Shown here: positions 1 through 10,812 of the stretch, in pieces
Layout: each line of letters starts with the position of its first letter
Numbering within the stretch: the stretch's first letter is position 1
Source of the DNA: Drosophila pseudoobscura
Lineage: Eukaryota > Arthropoda > Insecta > Diptera > Drosophilidae
Length of the DNA: 64,000 nucleotides
NCBI RefSeq assembly: GCF_009870125.1
Contig: NC_046683.1
Location: 15,261,001 to 15,325,000 of the forward strand
Reading direction: 5' to 3'
The notes under the pieces: model-generated
Database searches by the model: none
What the model was told of the DNA's origin: nothing
What the model saw: the letters and a program-made list of their open reading frames with translations, nothing else
Position numbers and translations under genes: made by a program

Positions 1-91
1 ATCAAATTACTGGCCGTCCCTGTTAAGCTGAAGCTGCTCGATTCCACCGGAGCTCGGACGTAGTCCACCATCCGATTGCCGGCCAAGTCCA
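1..91 (-). CDS. possible internal exon of an unidentified gene, cut by the left edge
   Basis: On the minus strand a pyrimidine-rich tract (about 115-94) ends in a CTAG acceptor at 93-92. The following 91 bases are GC-rich, unlike the AT-rich flank, and open to the edge in one frame, reading DLAGNRMVDYVRAPVESSSF and a few residues more. The composition change and acceptor suggest a real exon of a minus-strand gene whose body lies left of the window. The plus strand is also open for about 20 codons up to a stop at 61-63, so strand is not certain. I do not recognise the peptide. Confidence 0.35.
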
Positions 92-1422
92 CTAGAGATA
101 CAAAGAAAGAGATTTACTTAATTATTTCATAGGATCAATAGTTTTTGATGACTGAAACTGAAAGTGTATCTCCTGTCTGTGAAAACTTTTCCCGCTTCAG
201 TTGGGGTTTTCCAGAATCAGTGGTCTTAGGGGTGCTCCATTAACAATTCAGATTTCAATTTGTTGCTTTTATTGTTGTGATTCTCGTTTGTTTAGTTGGT
301 AAAAAAAAACACCACCATTTTCTATATATACGATTTAGCGTTAGACTACAGTATACATCATACGTACATATGTAATTAATATTTTCATTTGTGTATTGCA
401 TTTACTTATACATATACTCGTAATTGGCATACCACACTCCACACTCCACACTGAACATATACGAGTACCCATGAAATGGGTGGGTATATGGCGTGTGTTC
501 GTTCGTGTGTCCATCGACAATCATAATCATCATCAAATTGCAACTAACTAGTGCTGTGAAAGGGGATCAGGGGTCGTATCAAATAAAAGAGGGAATGAAA
601 ATGCAACACTCTTTGGACTCTGCTCTCCTTATCTCTGACTTTTCTCTGATACTACTAAATAGCTGATATATATTGTATTAAATTTTGGATTCTTGAGTCT
701 GCATTCAAAATAGTATTATTTTTTTTGTGGGGCCAATCAATGCGCACGCGTATAACTATATTTTTCATTCACATTTGATTAATTTTTGTTGAATTTTGGA
801 AAACAAAAGAACAAAAATGAACTTATGCAAATACTTCCCGTCTCTTTCTTAACTGTGCAGCTGTCGCACTCTCTATCTCTATCTCTGTCTCTCTGTTTGT
901 GTCTTTTTATGCTGTCCTTCTCCTTCTACTTGACGCGATTTGGAATCGCTGCAAGTGTTTTTTCGTAATACTTAATTCAAAATACTCGCGAAATGAAACA
1001 GTTTCGTTTAAAAAAATATCAATACACTTTATGCCAGGGGATATACATTGTGGGAAAAATAAAGAACGAGGGGTTGTGGTGGTGGTGTTACGTGGTAATT
1101 AATCACATAATTATAATCAGATAATCAGTAAACATATAATATTTCAAGTTGACACAAAGAAGGCGGCAGTGGGGTTACACTTTAAGCGTTACATAGAAGC
1201 TCGCAGGGAGCCACATGTAGACGGAACATTCAATCACACGGGGGGAAAAAAGCACATTCACACACACGTCTTACATAGCACATTGTCAGGCATTTCCCTT
1301 CGTTTCTATCGGGTTGATGTCTCCTACTTCCACTCCGAAAGCCGAAAGAAAATATCAAAACCAAGGCTACACTTGTTCATCCTCGTCATCTCTCAATCCC
1401 AATCTCAACCAGAATCCTGCTC
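92..1422. other. 3' flank of Arp2, no gene seen
   Basis: AT-rich sequence between the possible left-edge exon and the Arp2 stop. It contains a CT-rich tract (about 866-900) and a (GTG)n patch near 1075-1090. Short open frames here are low-complexity and unsupported. It probably contains the Arp2 3' UTR. Confidence 0.5.
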
Positions 1423-4400
1423 CTAGTTACTGATCTTTTGCAGTTTTTGCAATACTTTGAGACCCTGTTCCTGATACTCTTGCTTGGACATCCAAAAGCC
1501 GTCCCGATCCTTCGTCACCTCCGCCAAAACGGCGCCGCCAATGAAGACCATATCCTTCCGTCTCGGTGGATCCTCAATGCGTATTTTAAATTTCTATAAG
1601 ACAAAAAACTATTGAGTCTCCAAAAATGTGAATAATGAACTCTGTCCATACCGCCAACTTTTCCGTATCGTTCTTCAGCACTCGCTCCAGATACAATTGC
1701 TTGATCTCGCGCTCCAATCGACTGGGCAGGCCCGGATACATGGTGGAACCACCAGACAAGACTATATGCTTGTAAAGCTCTGGCCGTATGTCGATGTCCG
1801 CCGCTTGGATCGTATTGAAGACCAGCTCCGCAATGCCAGCGCCCTCGACATTGATTAAATGCGGTTGGAATAGAGCTTCGGGGGCCTCGAATCTTTCGCC
1901 CCCCACCTTGATCACCCGACCATCGGGTAACGTATAGGACTCGACCAGCACCGTGGTCTCCAGGGCCAGACGCTGCTCCATCTCGATGTCGTACCCGATG
2001 TAGCAGAGCTTCTCTTTCATTATTCGAACTGTTTCGAAGTCAGCGGAATGATTGAAGGCGTATCCACGTAGTAAAAGTAACTGCAAAAGATTTTCAATCA
2101 TATAGTATGTGCCTGACGACGCGTGGCAATCTCAAAAGCACGCACCTTAATCAGATAGCGGGTGATATCACGTCCAGCAATATCCAATCGACGCGTCAAA
2201 TGTGGCAGGGCAAACTCCTCATAGACAGGACAAATGTGCGTAACCCCATCGCCGGAATCGACAACAACGCCCGATATCAGGCCCTGGGCGTACAGCGTAA
2301 GCACCGCTTGAATGGCAATGTATGTGGAATCAAAGCCGTACTTCTCGAACATCACCTGAACAGCAAAGAGAAAAAGATAAAACGGATCGAGGGACACAAA
2401 CGCAGCGAACGATCTACCTCAATCATTTTCTCCCGATTCTTTGTGGGATTCATGGGTGGCTCTGTCAGCAGTATCTTTGTGTTTGTCGGATCAATGTCCA
2501 TCTTCTTGGGCCCGAACGTATAGTCCCACACATGACACATGTCGTCCCAGTTCCGGACCACGCCGTTCTCCATCGGATAGGAGACCTCCAGTAATGATCG
2601 CAGCTGTGAGGCCTCATCGCCGACCATCAGATCCTGAAAGGTTTTTTAGTTTTTTGCACATTTTTTGCATCGTTAGTGGCTATCACACATTTCTCTCGAC
2701 AATCTGGGACTAGGAGCGGTTGAAGGTTGAGAGGAAAGGGGAAAGGGAGAAGGGAAAAGGGTCGTGGGGTAGCGAGAGCTACAGACAAGAACAGAACCAA
2801 ATGGGGGGTAAGGGTGCCTGTAGCTAATCCAAAGCTATATTTAACAAATCTAAACTAAGCAAAAACAATTAACGAGCAGAGCAACGTGCAATAAGTAACA
2901 AAAATAAAAAGCATCGAGTGCATGCGCGCATTCCAGAAACTTTTTCAATTGAATTTCAGCTGTCAAATTGGGATTTGGCATTCTGGAATGTCCTGGTCAT
3001 TACTACTTAAGCCAAAAGAACTTCAGCTTAGCCACAAGTCATGCATCAAACAGTTAACAATTAACAATTAACTAGGAATTAGGAAACAATTACAACGGGA
3101 ACAGCTAGCACTAAACTAAAGAAATTAATGTACATACAACAATAACAAAACAATGAGTACTAGAAAAGCGGATAAACAAAATCGTTTTTTTTTTTTTTTT
3201 GGTTTTTTTGTGGTGTGAAAACCCAGAGAGAAAAATGTTGAATAACAAAAATTTCGATTTAAATTTAATTTGGTTTTTTTTTTTTTTTTTTTAGTTACTT
3301 TTGTTTGTTTGAAATGTAGATTTTTTTTCAATGGATCACGCCTCGAATTGAGTATATATTTATGTATATGATTGATTCGCAATCAAGCTCGGTTGTAGAT
3401 GTGTTTTCGGGGATAATATTCAAATACAAACAACTAGTGAAAAAGTATAGTATGGAACAATAAACACGTATTTATGTTATTATCCTAGGTGCGTTGTTTC
3501 AACAGGAATGGGTCATAAAATTTCAAAATCTTCGCATATCTTTATAAGCGTGTATTTTTGTGTACGTGTACGTGTGGGTGTGCGTGTGCGTGTATATTAA
3601 AAATTTTTATTATTTAACCTTTTTCGAATTAAAATCGATTTTGGGTTTGTTTTGCTTTTGTTTTTTTGTTGTGTGAATTACTTTTAACATTTGGAATTAA
3701 GTAGGGGGATTGTTTTTTTTTTTTTTTTTTTTTAAACTATAAAAACTTGACTTACATCGACATGTAAATCCTGCAAAATATTTGTATTTTCAAAAAAATA
3801 TGTAAAAAAAAGAACAGAAAATGGTATAAGAATATTAAAAATGAAGAGAACGATTCGTTTGTTTGTTGGTTTTTTTTTATATAGTGTTTGGTTTTTTTTT
3901 TGCAATATCGTTTTGCTTGTTTTTTTTTTTTTTGCCTAAACTTAAAAACCAGCAAATGCTAGGAAAGATCTATTGTATATAGTAGGATATAGTATAGGTG
4001 GTGGTATCAGATAAGAAAATGCACTAGAAAAAAGCTGACGGGCTTTGTGTGGTCTGATCTGGTCTGGTCTGGCCTGGTCTGGTCCCCATCTTAAGTGCTA
4101 AGCCCCGGCCTAAACCCAAAAGCCGAAAGCGAAACTTAGTTATTATACTATGCCCCCAACAGCCAGGACTCTGTATTTGTATGCCATTTATGCGTGTATA
4201 ACAGATAGCACCCCACACCATTGAAACCAAGACCAAATGGAAGCCCCCCATGGGGGAATGCAACTCAAGACAAAATGCAATGAGATCATATGATGACAGA
4301 AAGGAAAACTGTGAAGTGAAGTGAAGTGGAGTGGAGTATGCATGGGTATGTAGTAAATCATAACGAGTATATGTAACTATGCCACACTAAATAGATAGAA

Positions 4401-5767
4401 TAGAACAATTTGTTTCAGCTAACATAATCAGATGAGACAGAGAGACAGTGAGAAAGAGGAGGGTGTCTGTGTGTGTGGAGGGGGGGGGAGTGATTATGGA
4501 ATGTGAATTTCTAGGCTAATTTTGTTCTTGCCGTTCAACTAGTTCTTGAATAAGTTATATAGAAAGAAATTACCAAACTATATGGTGTGTGTTTTTGTGT
4601 GTGTGTGTGTGGAAGATGAGCCTGTGTACCATACACTCCAGTACCATACCCTGTAGTTACACTGTCTTAGAGACTTTAATTCTGTTACTTGCAATTAGTT
4701 ACTAAGCTAGCTACCAGTAACCATTGGAAGGTAATGCCTATTAATCAGTTAATATCGATTTGCAACGTGGATACCGGCCGATTACTGGTAGATAGTTTGG
4801 TAAGTAGTCTTTGGCCATATATCACTCCCACCTACGGGTAAACAGAGATGATAGAGCACGATACTGGAGTGTATTTTTTTTGTATGTATAGGTAGGAAAA
4901 TGGTGTAGTGTTTCTCTTCCTTTCCCGTGATACTTGTTGTTATGTATAAATTCTTTTTCTCTTTTTTTTTAAAGATGGTTGGGGGAAATCGGATATTACG
5001 CTGGTCATACCTTCACTTCGATGTCACCGATTTTGTTCACCGCCCGGATAATGGGTCGCCCCACCATCGAGGGGAAGATGTAGGCGGGGAAATTGCTGCC
5101 GGCATAGCCGCACTTCACAAACTGCAATCACAAAGGTAGAGGGAGAGAGAGAGAGAGAGAAAAAAAGTGTTAGAGAGCCGTTTTTTGTTTGCATTCATGC
5201 CGCCAGCTGCTTTTGTTTATCGGTTCGGTATGGTAACGGTTCCACGGTTATCTTTTGCGCGATAAGACATAAGATTGAACACAAAATACCACAGGCGTCC
5301 ATAGCCGCCGCCGCCGATCATTCGGCAGTTTGGGCGTGTTTTGTTTGTGTATGAGTATGTGGTGTGTGGTGTGTCAGGGTATGCGTAACATTTGAGTCCG
5401 ATGAGTAATACTGACGACGGTCAGCGGTAACAATGACTAAAGCGGGTGCAGCGCAGCACGAGATGGAGAAGCAGAGGCAGCGACCTCTTCCAACACATAG
5501 TAAATCACTGCATCAATACTGCACTCCCGCAGCGACGCGCCGACCCCAACGTCAACGCCCGAGTCAGTCAAGCAGTTCCATAGAAGCACTGCTTAACCTA
5601 CAAGAATATGCTGCTGCTGCGGCAGCGGCGGCGGCGTCGGAGCCGATCCAGAAATGTATGTCACAGTGGTCGCAGGGGGAAATCGGGTTAATAATTGAAT
5701 AAGAAAATGGATATCTTACCCCTGTGCCGTTATCACAGACAATGACATTGCGTCCTTTGCTATCCAT
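1423..5767 (-). CDS. Arp2: Actin-related protein 2 (Arp2/3 complex subunit)
   Basis: Six exons on the minus strand: 5767-5720, 5121-5011, 2633-2418, 2355-2146, 2080-1652 and 1593-1423, all joined at GT-AG sites and all in phase 0, giving 394 aa, the usual Arp2 length. The protein begins [16 protein letters not shown], which carries the actin-fold phosphate loop. The second nucleotide loop DSGDGVTH is at about 158-165 and GGSTMYPG at about 305-312; the C-terminus carries the Arp2 motif [17 protein letters not shown]. Arp2 pairs with Arp3 as the pseudo-actin dimer that nucleates branched actin filaments in the cytoplasm once activated by WASP/SCAR. Exon 1 encodes only 16 residues and is followed by a 598-bp intron, then a 2,377-bp intron rich in poly-T. 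An AATAAA on the minus strand (plus 268-273) is a possible polyadenylation signal. Near-complete match to Arp2 of other animals; D. melanogaster orthologue Arp14D. Confidence 0.97.
2634..5010 (-). other. large intron 2 of Arp2
   Basis: Intron between Arp2 coding exons 2 and 3, bounded by GTATG at 5010 and TTTCAG at 2634. It holds several poly-T runs (3185-3200, 3273-3292, 3713-3733, 3920-3932), short GT tracts and a CTGGT-rich patch (4050-4085). No open frame in it looks like a gene. Confidence 0.85.
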
Positions 5768-6262
5768 TTTTTTGGGGCACCAACTGGAACTGGAAACTGT
5801 CCGCGGCTGCTTCTCCTGCTGTTAATGATGTGTGGTTGCTGCTCTGGTTTGCTCTGCGTTGAGTATCACCGAATGTTGGGGAAGACTCTGTTTTGCAACG
5901 AGAAAAAGAAGCGGGATGAGCGATGGCGTTTCCTGTTGACTGTTGAATGGTTATTGCGGCCGCCCAGCGACTGCACTTAATCATACACTTTACTTTCCCA
6001 CACACCAAGCACACAATCACACTTCATTAATACACACACCCACACAGGGATAGGCAACCTGGCGCGAGAATTTGCTTTTACCCTTTTTACCGTGTTTCTG
6101 ATGTTCGAAAATTGCTTTGTTCTATGATTGGTAATACTTCAGCATAATGTAGGCGCAACTAATCAATTTCCAAATGGTAAGTGGTTACAGAGCATCTAGG
6201 TTGATTATAATTTCGATTTTTTTTTTTTTGCGGCGGTACAAAAACACGGCACACGCACACAC

Positions 6263-6345
6263 ACCAGTGTGACCGCGGACTTATCGATACCGTCCGACCC
6301 TCAGAAATATACCAAAATAATACCGTCTAATTTTATTTTCTACGC
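6263..6345 (-). promoter_or_regulatory. Arp2 core promoter block: motif 1, DRE, motif 6-like
   Basis: CAGTGTGACCG at 6265-6275 is the reverse complement of Ohler motif 1 (YGGTCACACTR, bound by M1BP), oriented for minus-strand transcription about 500 bp before the Arp2 ATG. A perfect DRE (TATCGATA) is at 6282-6289. Next come GTCCGACCCTCAGAAATAT and a repeated ATATACC/AATACC stretch that resembles Ohler motif 6 on the minus strand. This is the TATA-less housekeeping promoter type of flies. A second DRE is at 6725-6732. The site of initiation is not visible directly. Confidence 0.7.
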
Positions 6346-6500
6346 TGCTCGATTTCTCAGCACATGAGTCTGGCCAATGCAAATTGAATGTTGCCAGCAA
6401 GATAAGACATAAGAAAACGTAAGTGAGTAGGGAATGTAGGGACATTGTTGCGAGTAAAAATCCCAAAAAAGTACCAACAAACTTAAGCGCCAAATGGCAA
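6346..6500. repeat. dispersed repeat, copy shared with 56960-57080
   Basis: From about 6352 to 6450 this matches 56967-57070 in the same orientation: CACATGAGTCTGGCC, GTTGCCAGCA, AAGAAAACGTAAGTG and GGACATTGTTG occur in the same order with small indels. Read on the minus strand both copies contain an open frame with PYIPYSLTFSYVL or PYIPYPLTFSYVL. Family not recognised. Confidence 0.65.
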
Positions 6501-9067
6501 TTGTTTGAAAGTGAATGAGCGACAAGGATTTAAATGCAATCTATTAAAATAAATTATACACGTGACTACGATTTTTAGAGAAACTTCTATACCCTTTTTT
6601 CTTAAATATACCTTTGAAAAATTAGATTGATGAAATTGACAAAATATACCAAAATACCGTAAATATACCCAAAAAAAAAAAGAAACTTAATCCCACAAAA
6701 GAAGAGAAAGTCTCGTAAAACGGCTATCGATACTATCGACTGCATAGCGGAGCTGCGCGCCTAGCCTTGAAAGTGAATGAGTGAACAATACAATCCGCAT
6801 TAAGTATTTTCGAGCTTACATTGTGGCTTGATGCGTTGAAGCTAGACAGCAATGGTCTATATATCAGTTATGCCTATTTATATACGTATGTATTTATTAC
6901 ACAGACCCATTAAAATAGTGCGGTGTTTATTTTTCAGTATTAGCTCCGATACCAGTTCGATAAATTATTATGAAAAATATATTCTTTTCATTGGGATATT
7001 TATCTACATCACACTTGATAAATTTCATCGTCAGGTGTCTCTGTTGCTATTTCACCCCTGTGCAGTAACAGAATTAATTGAATTAATTTGTTTTGAAAGT
7101 ACTCTATTAAAAATATACCATATTATAGAATATCGATTAATCTATCGAATCCTTTTTTTTGCTTAAAAATGTTAGACAGCATACAAGTTTTGACAATTTT
7201 TTTCAAAATTTCGATAATTCCGTTAATATATCCCAAAAAAGTATTTACCAGGACAATGAGAGAGAAAAACAGCCATAAAATGGAAATTTTGCTGCTGATT
7301 TATTTTATTTTGTTTATATAATATGTATATGTATATATAATTTAATAATATAATAAACATTACTCATTTGTTATCTTTATAATTGCTTTAAGAGGCGAAA
7401 TGTCTTATATATGTATGTAAGTACCATGCACATCTTCTGTTCTGGATTGCATCTACATCTCGGGCCACGCACGCCACACGCCACTATCCCCGATCCAGAT
7501 CGCGCTTTAACAGTAACGTGTGTGTTCTTTTGATTCGGTTTATGCTTTGTGTTCAACGATAAATGGATCCATAAAGTATTTAGTATGGTCTTGATATATT
7601 ATCAAAATCTACAGATCTGCGTTTCCACATCTTCCATTTCTCACTATATGTATATGCAAGTAAATATGTATTATTTATTTAGTGGCGTGTATTTGCCATA
7701 TATCGAAAGAGCAGAGCCTCCTCAAACTCATCTCATTCGAGAGTTACGTTACGTTACTTATGGAATGGTTGAGTGGGTGAGTGGGAGTGTGGGGAGAGCT
7801 AAGCAAATCGATCGTTTAGTTAGACATTATGCTTCATATAATACTTTACCATATTTGGTATTTCTCCATATTATTTTGGTGTTATCTCATTCTGTATACT
7901 TGACTTGTGGAATCAATCAATTTCAAATTGCCATTGGTTTCTGTTTCTGTTTTTTTGTTTTCTAGGGGAAGCCCCCTGTTTCAATTACCTCCGTACTAAC
8001 TAAATATGCATTTGCGATTTAACAGTTTTCAACAACAATAGAGGAAACGGAAATACTGAAACTTAAACTATATGTATTCTTGTTCTATTCTTGTTCATCA
8101 TTCATATCATCATCATTTTGTCGATTTTTAATATTTATATAGTTAGTTTATTCTCTTGTCCTTTCCTCATTCTTCGGTTTGTCTGTTGTGTGTGTGTGTG
8201 ATTTTGTGTCTGTTGCTGAGTCAAAAAAAATAGTGTCACTATTATATATATGTATATTTGTATTTGTTTAAGTGGTAGCCATCTCTCAATAAGTTGGGTA
8301 GATGTCCCCTTTATAAAAGCTAAGTTCTATTCCGCTCCATTCGGGAATTGGAATTTGTTTTGTTAACTACGATAGAAATAATTTTTGGTAGCTTGACGAT
8401 ACGTACGCACGTGTCTATGTGTTTGTGTGTGTGTGTGTGCATATTACACTAAAAACTAATTGTTTTATCCAATCGTTACTCCTCATATACCATATACCAT
8501 ATACCATACACCTCATATATGTCTGTATGTACTTGTATATTAATATTAAATTGAAGGGTGAGGAAGGTATTGTATGGTGGTCTTGCAGAATATAAGCAAA
8601 GTACAGCCGTGCGGGGGGAATGGGCTCGAGTCGAAACGAAACGAAGCGAAACTGGAGCTGGAGCTGGAAACTGGAGTCCGCGAGCGTGTAGGTTGTGTGT
8701 GCTGGGGTGCTGGATGAAGGCATCTGTTGTGTGATTCTCCCTATTACAATGCGTATATATTCATATATATATGTCTATATTTTGATTTGACATTGGAAAG
8801 TCGGCTATAAATACTATATATCTCTCTTGTAACACTATTCGAACGCGTTGCGCGCGGAACAAGCGAACGCTGCATAGAATGGGGCTATGTTAAGTTAAGG
8901 AATTGGGGCGGGAAGGGTGGAAGTAGAAGGAATTGATTGCCATCTCTTGAATTGAATTGAAACGCCTGTTCCACAGCGTTCCATGCCTTATACAATATAC
9001 ATACTTAATTAGCTACATTTTTACTTAATTGGAAACTCTATCTCAAAGACTTGCATCGTTAATGTTT

Positions 9068-9099
<32 letters not shown>

Positions 9100-10808
9100 C
9101 TGTGGGTGGAAATCAAAGCAAAAATAAATCGAAAATAATAACCTTGAGAATAAACCGAAAGGTGTACTCCTCTCTGGCGTGTGTGGGTGTGTTCCAACAG
9201 AAATAATTGTGTTCTAAGAGTAGTTAGTTGAATGTACACGAGGGGGGGATATTTATATCATCAATTACATTTCTATTAAGTAATTATTATTTAAATATCT
9301 GATTTGCTAGTTAAATGGGAAACGTTTTGTTTCCGCTTTGTGGGTGTGGGTGTGGGTGTTGGTGTGGGCGTCGGTGTCTTTGTGTGTGTTCCGAATCAAT
9401 CAATCAATCAATCAATCATTTAAAATGCATCATATTCATTAATTAATTAGCTAAACTCTTGCTCTTTACTCTTTACATAATGATAATCAGGACTCGATTC
9501 GATTCGGGTTTTCGGTTGATAAAACGCAATAAACCATACAGCCGCCACACACGCGTCCATCATACACACAGATAGTACATCGAATATGTAACAGATTTAA
9601 TTCGAAAGTTATATTAAGCAACAATTATACAGATATATGCATGTATTAATAAATATATTATAAATATACATATAGTATATACATATATAAATATATATAT
9701 AGTATATGTATACATACATATAAAAAAAAGGTAAACTCTCCTTTTGTTTTGTTTTTCAAGTTTAATTCGTATAAGGAACATTTATGGACTATTGCGGCAC
9801 ATATTGCAAACTGGTTTCTCCCTTCTCTTCTCTTCTCTTCAATCATTTTCATGCTTTTCAAGTTTATGTTAAGGATTACAAGACAAGGATTGCACAAAAG
9901 TATGTTGTTGTTTTGTTTTTGTTCATATTCAATATTCATGTTTTCATCTTCATATTTGTTTAGTTATAGATCGATATTTAAATATATATTTATATATTCC
10001 ATATGTATATGCTCGCTTCTTTTTGGCGCTGCTAAATGTTTTTAACAGATTAGCGCTGGATTTTTACCATCATTTTTTTCTTCTATTTAGTTTTAGTTTT
10101 AGTTTCTTATTTTTTTGTTGTTTTGTTCTTTTTTTGTGTGTGTTTTGTTCATTTTTCATTCAAGGTTTTTCTCCCATTCGGGTTTCGCTTCTTTTTTTAT
10201 ACATTACAACTTAAGCTAAGAATTATGGGGGATTTCTGGGTTTTCTGGGGTTGGGGTTTTCTTGAGAAAAGGAATTCTTGCGGCCGGCCCGCCAAAGTAT
10301 GCAACACATAATTCTAATATCCAATATGCGCCGCGATGCGCGCCTGTGCTAAAACAAATTTGTCGGCTGCCGCTGAATGCCGCACGCTGCATGCTGCGTG
10401 CATCCAGTAGTGGTCGTGGAAGTGGTCAAAAGTCGGAGCTGGAGCTGTTACATACATTTATACTTAGATATAGAATTGGGTGGTTTTTTGTTGGTTTGTT
10501 TAAGTTGTTGCTCTGCCATCTTTAAGCTTAATTAAGGATCATCTTTGTTGTTGTTTGTTGGTGTTTTTCCGTTTCTGCTTCGGGCCATGCTTGAGGTTCA
10601 GTTACAGCTCGATTACAGTTTGATGTTTAGCTAAAACGACAAATCGTTGACACTTTACTAAATAAAGGTCCATCCACACTGCCACTGTCACTGCCTCTAT
10701 CTCCACTCCACTCTGCTCTGCTCCACTCCACTGTACTCCATTCCACTCCACTCCGTACCACTGCCGTACCGCCTGCCTGCACAGTCGATCCGATCTGCGG
10801 CTTGCCGC
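6501..10808. other. AT-rich intergenic and probable calcineurin A 3' UTR
   Basis: No gene recognised. Contains a DRE at 6725-6732, GT microsatellites (8420-8438, 9066-9099), AT-rich tracts with TATATA (9655-9720, 9980-10000) and a CCACT-rich tract (10690-10760). The part left of 10809 is downstream of the left calcineurin A gene and, by its U-rich character, is plausibly its long 3' UTR. The short open frames are low-complexity. Confidence 0.5.
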
Positions 10809-10812
10809 TTAC
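10627..10812 (-). other. possible 3'-terminal intron overlapping the calcineurin A stop codon
   Basis: The minus strand reads CATGG|GTAAGC at the end of copy A, a strong donor with the GT at 10812-10811. A good acceptor (GTCGTTTTAG) ends at 10631. If spliced, the codon GG+C followed by TAA gives Gly-stop, exactly the same peptide end (His-Gly-stop) as the unspliced message. Donor and acceptor are seen; use of the intron is inference. Confidence 0.4.

Noticed and set aside
5433-5702. 89-codon plus-strand frame in Arp2 intron 1 with poly-Ala
   Set aside because: Derived from GCT/GCG repeats within an intron, with no further support.
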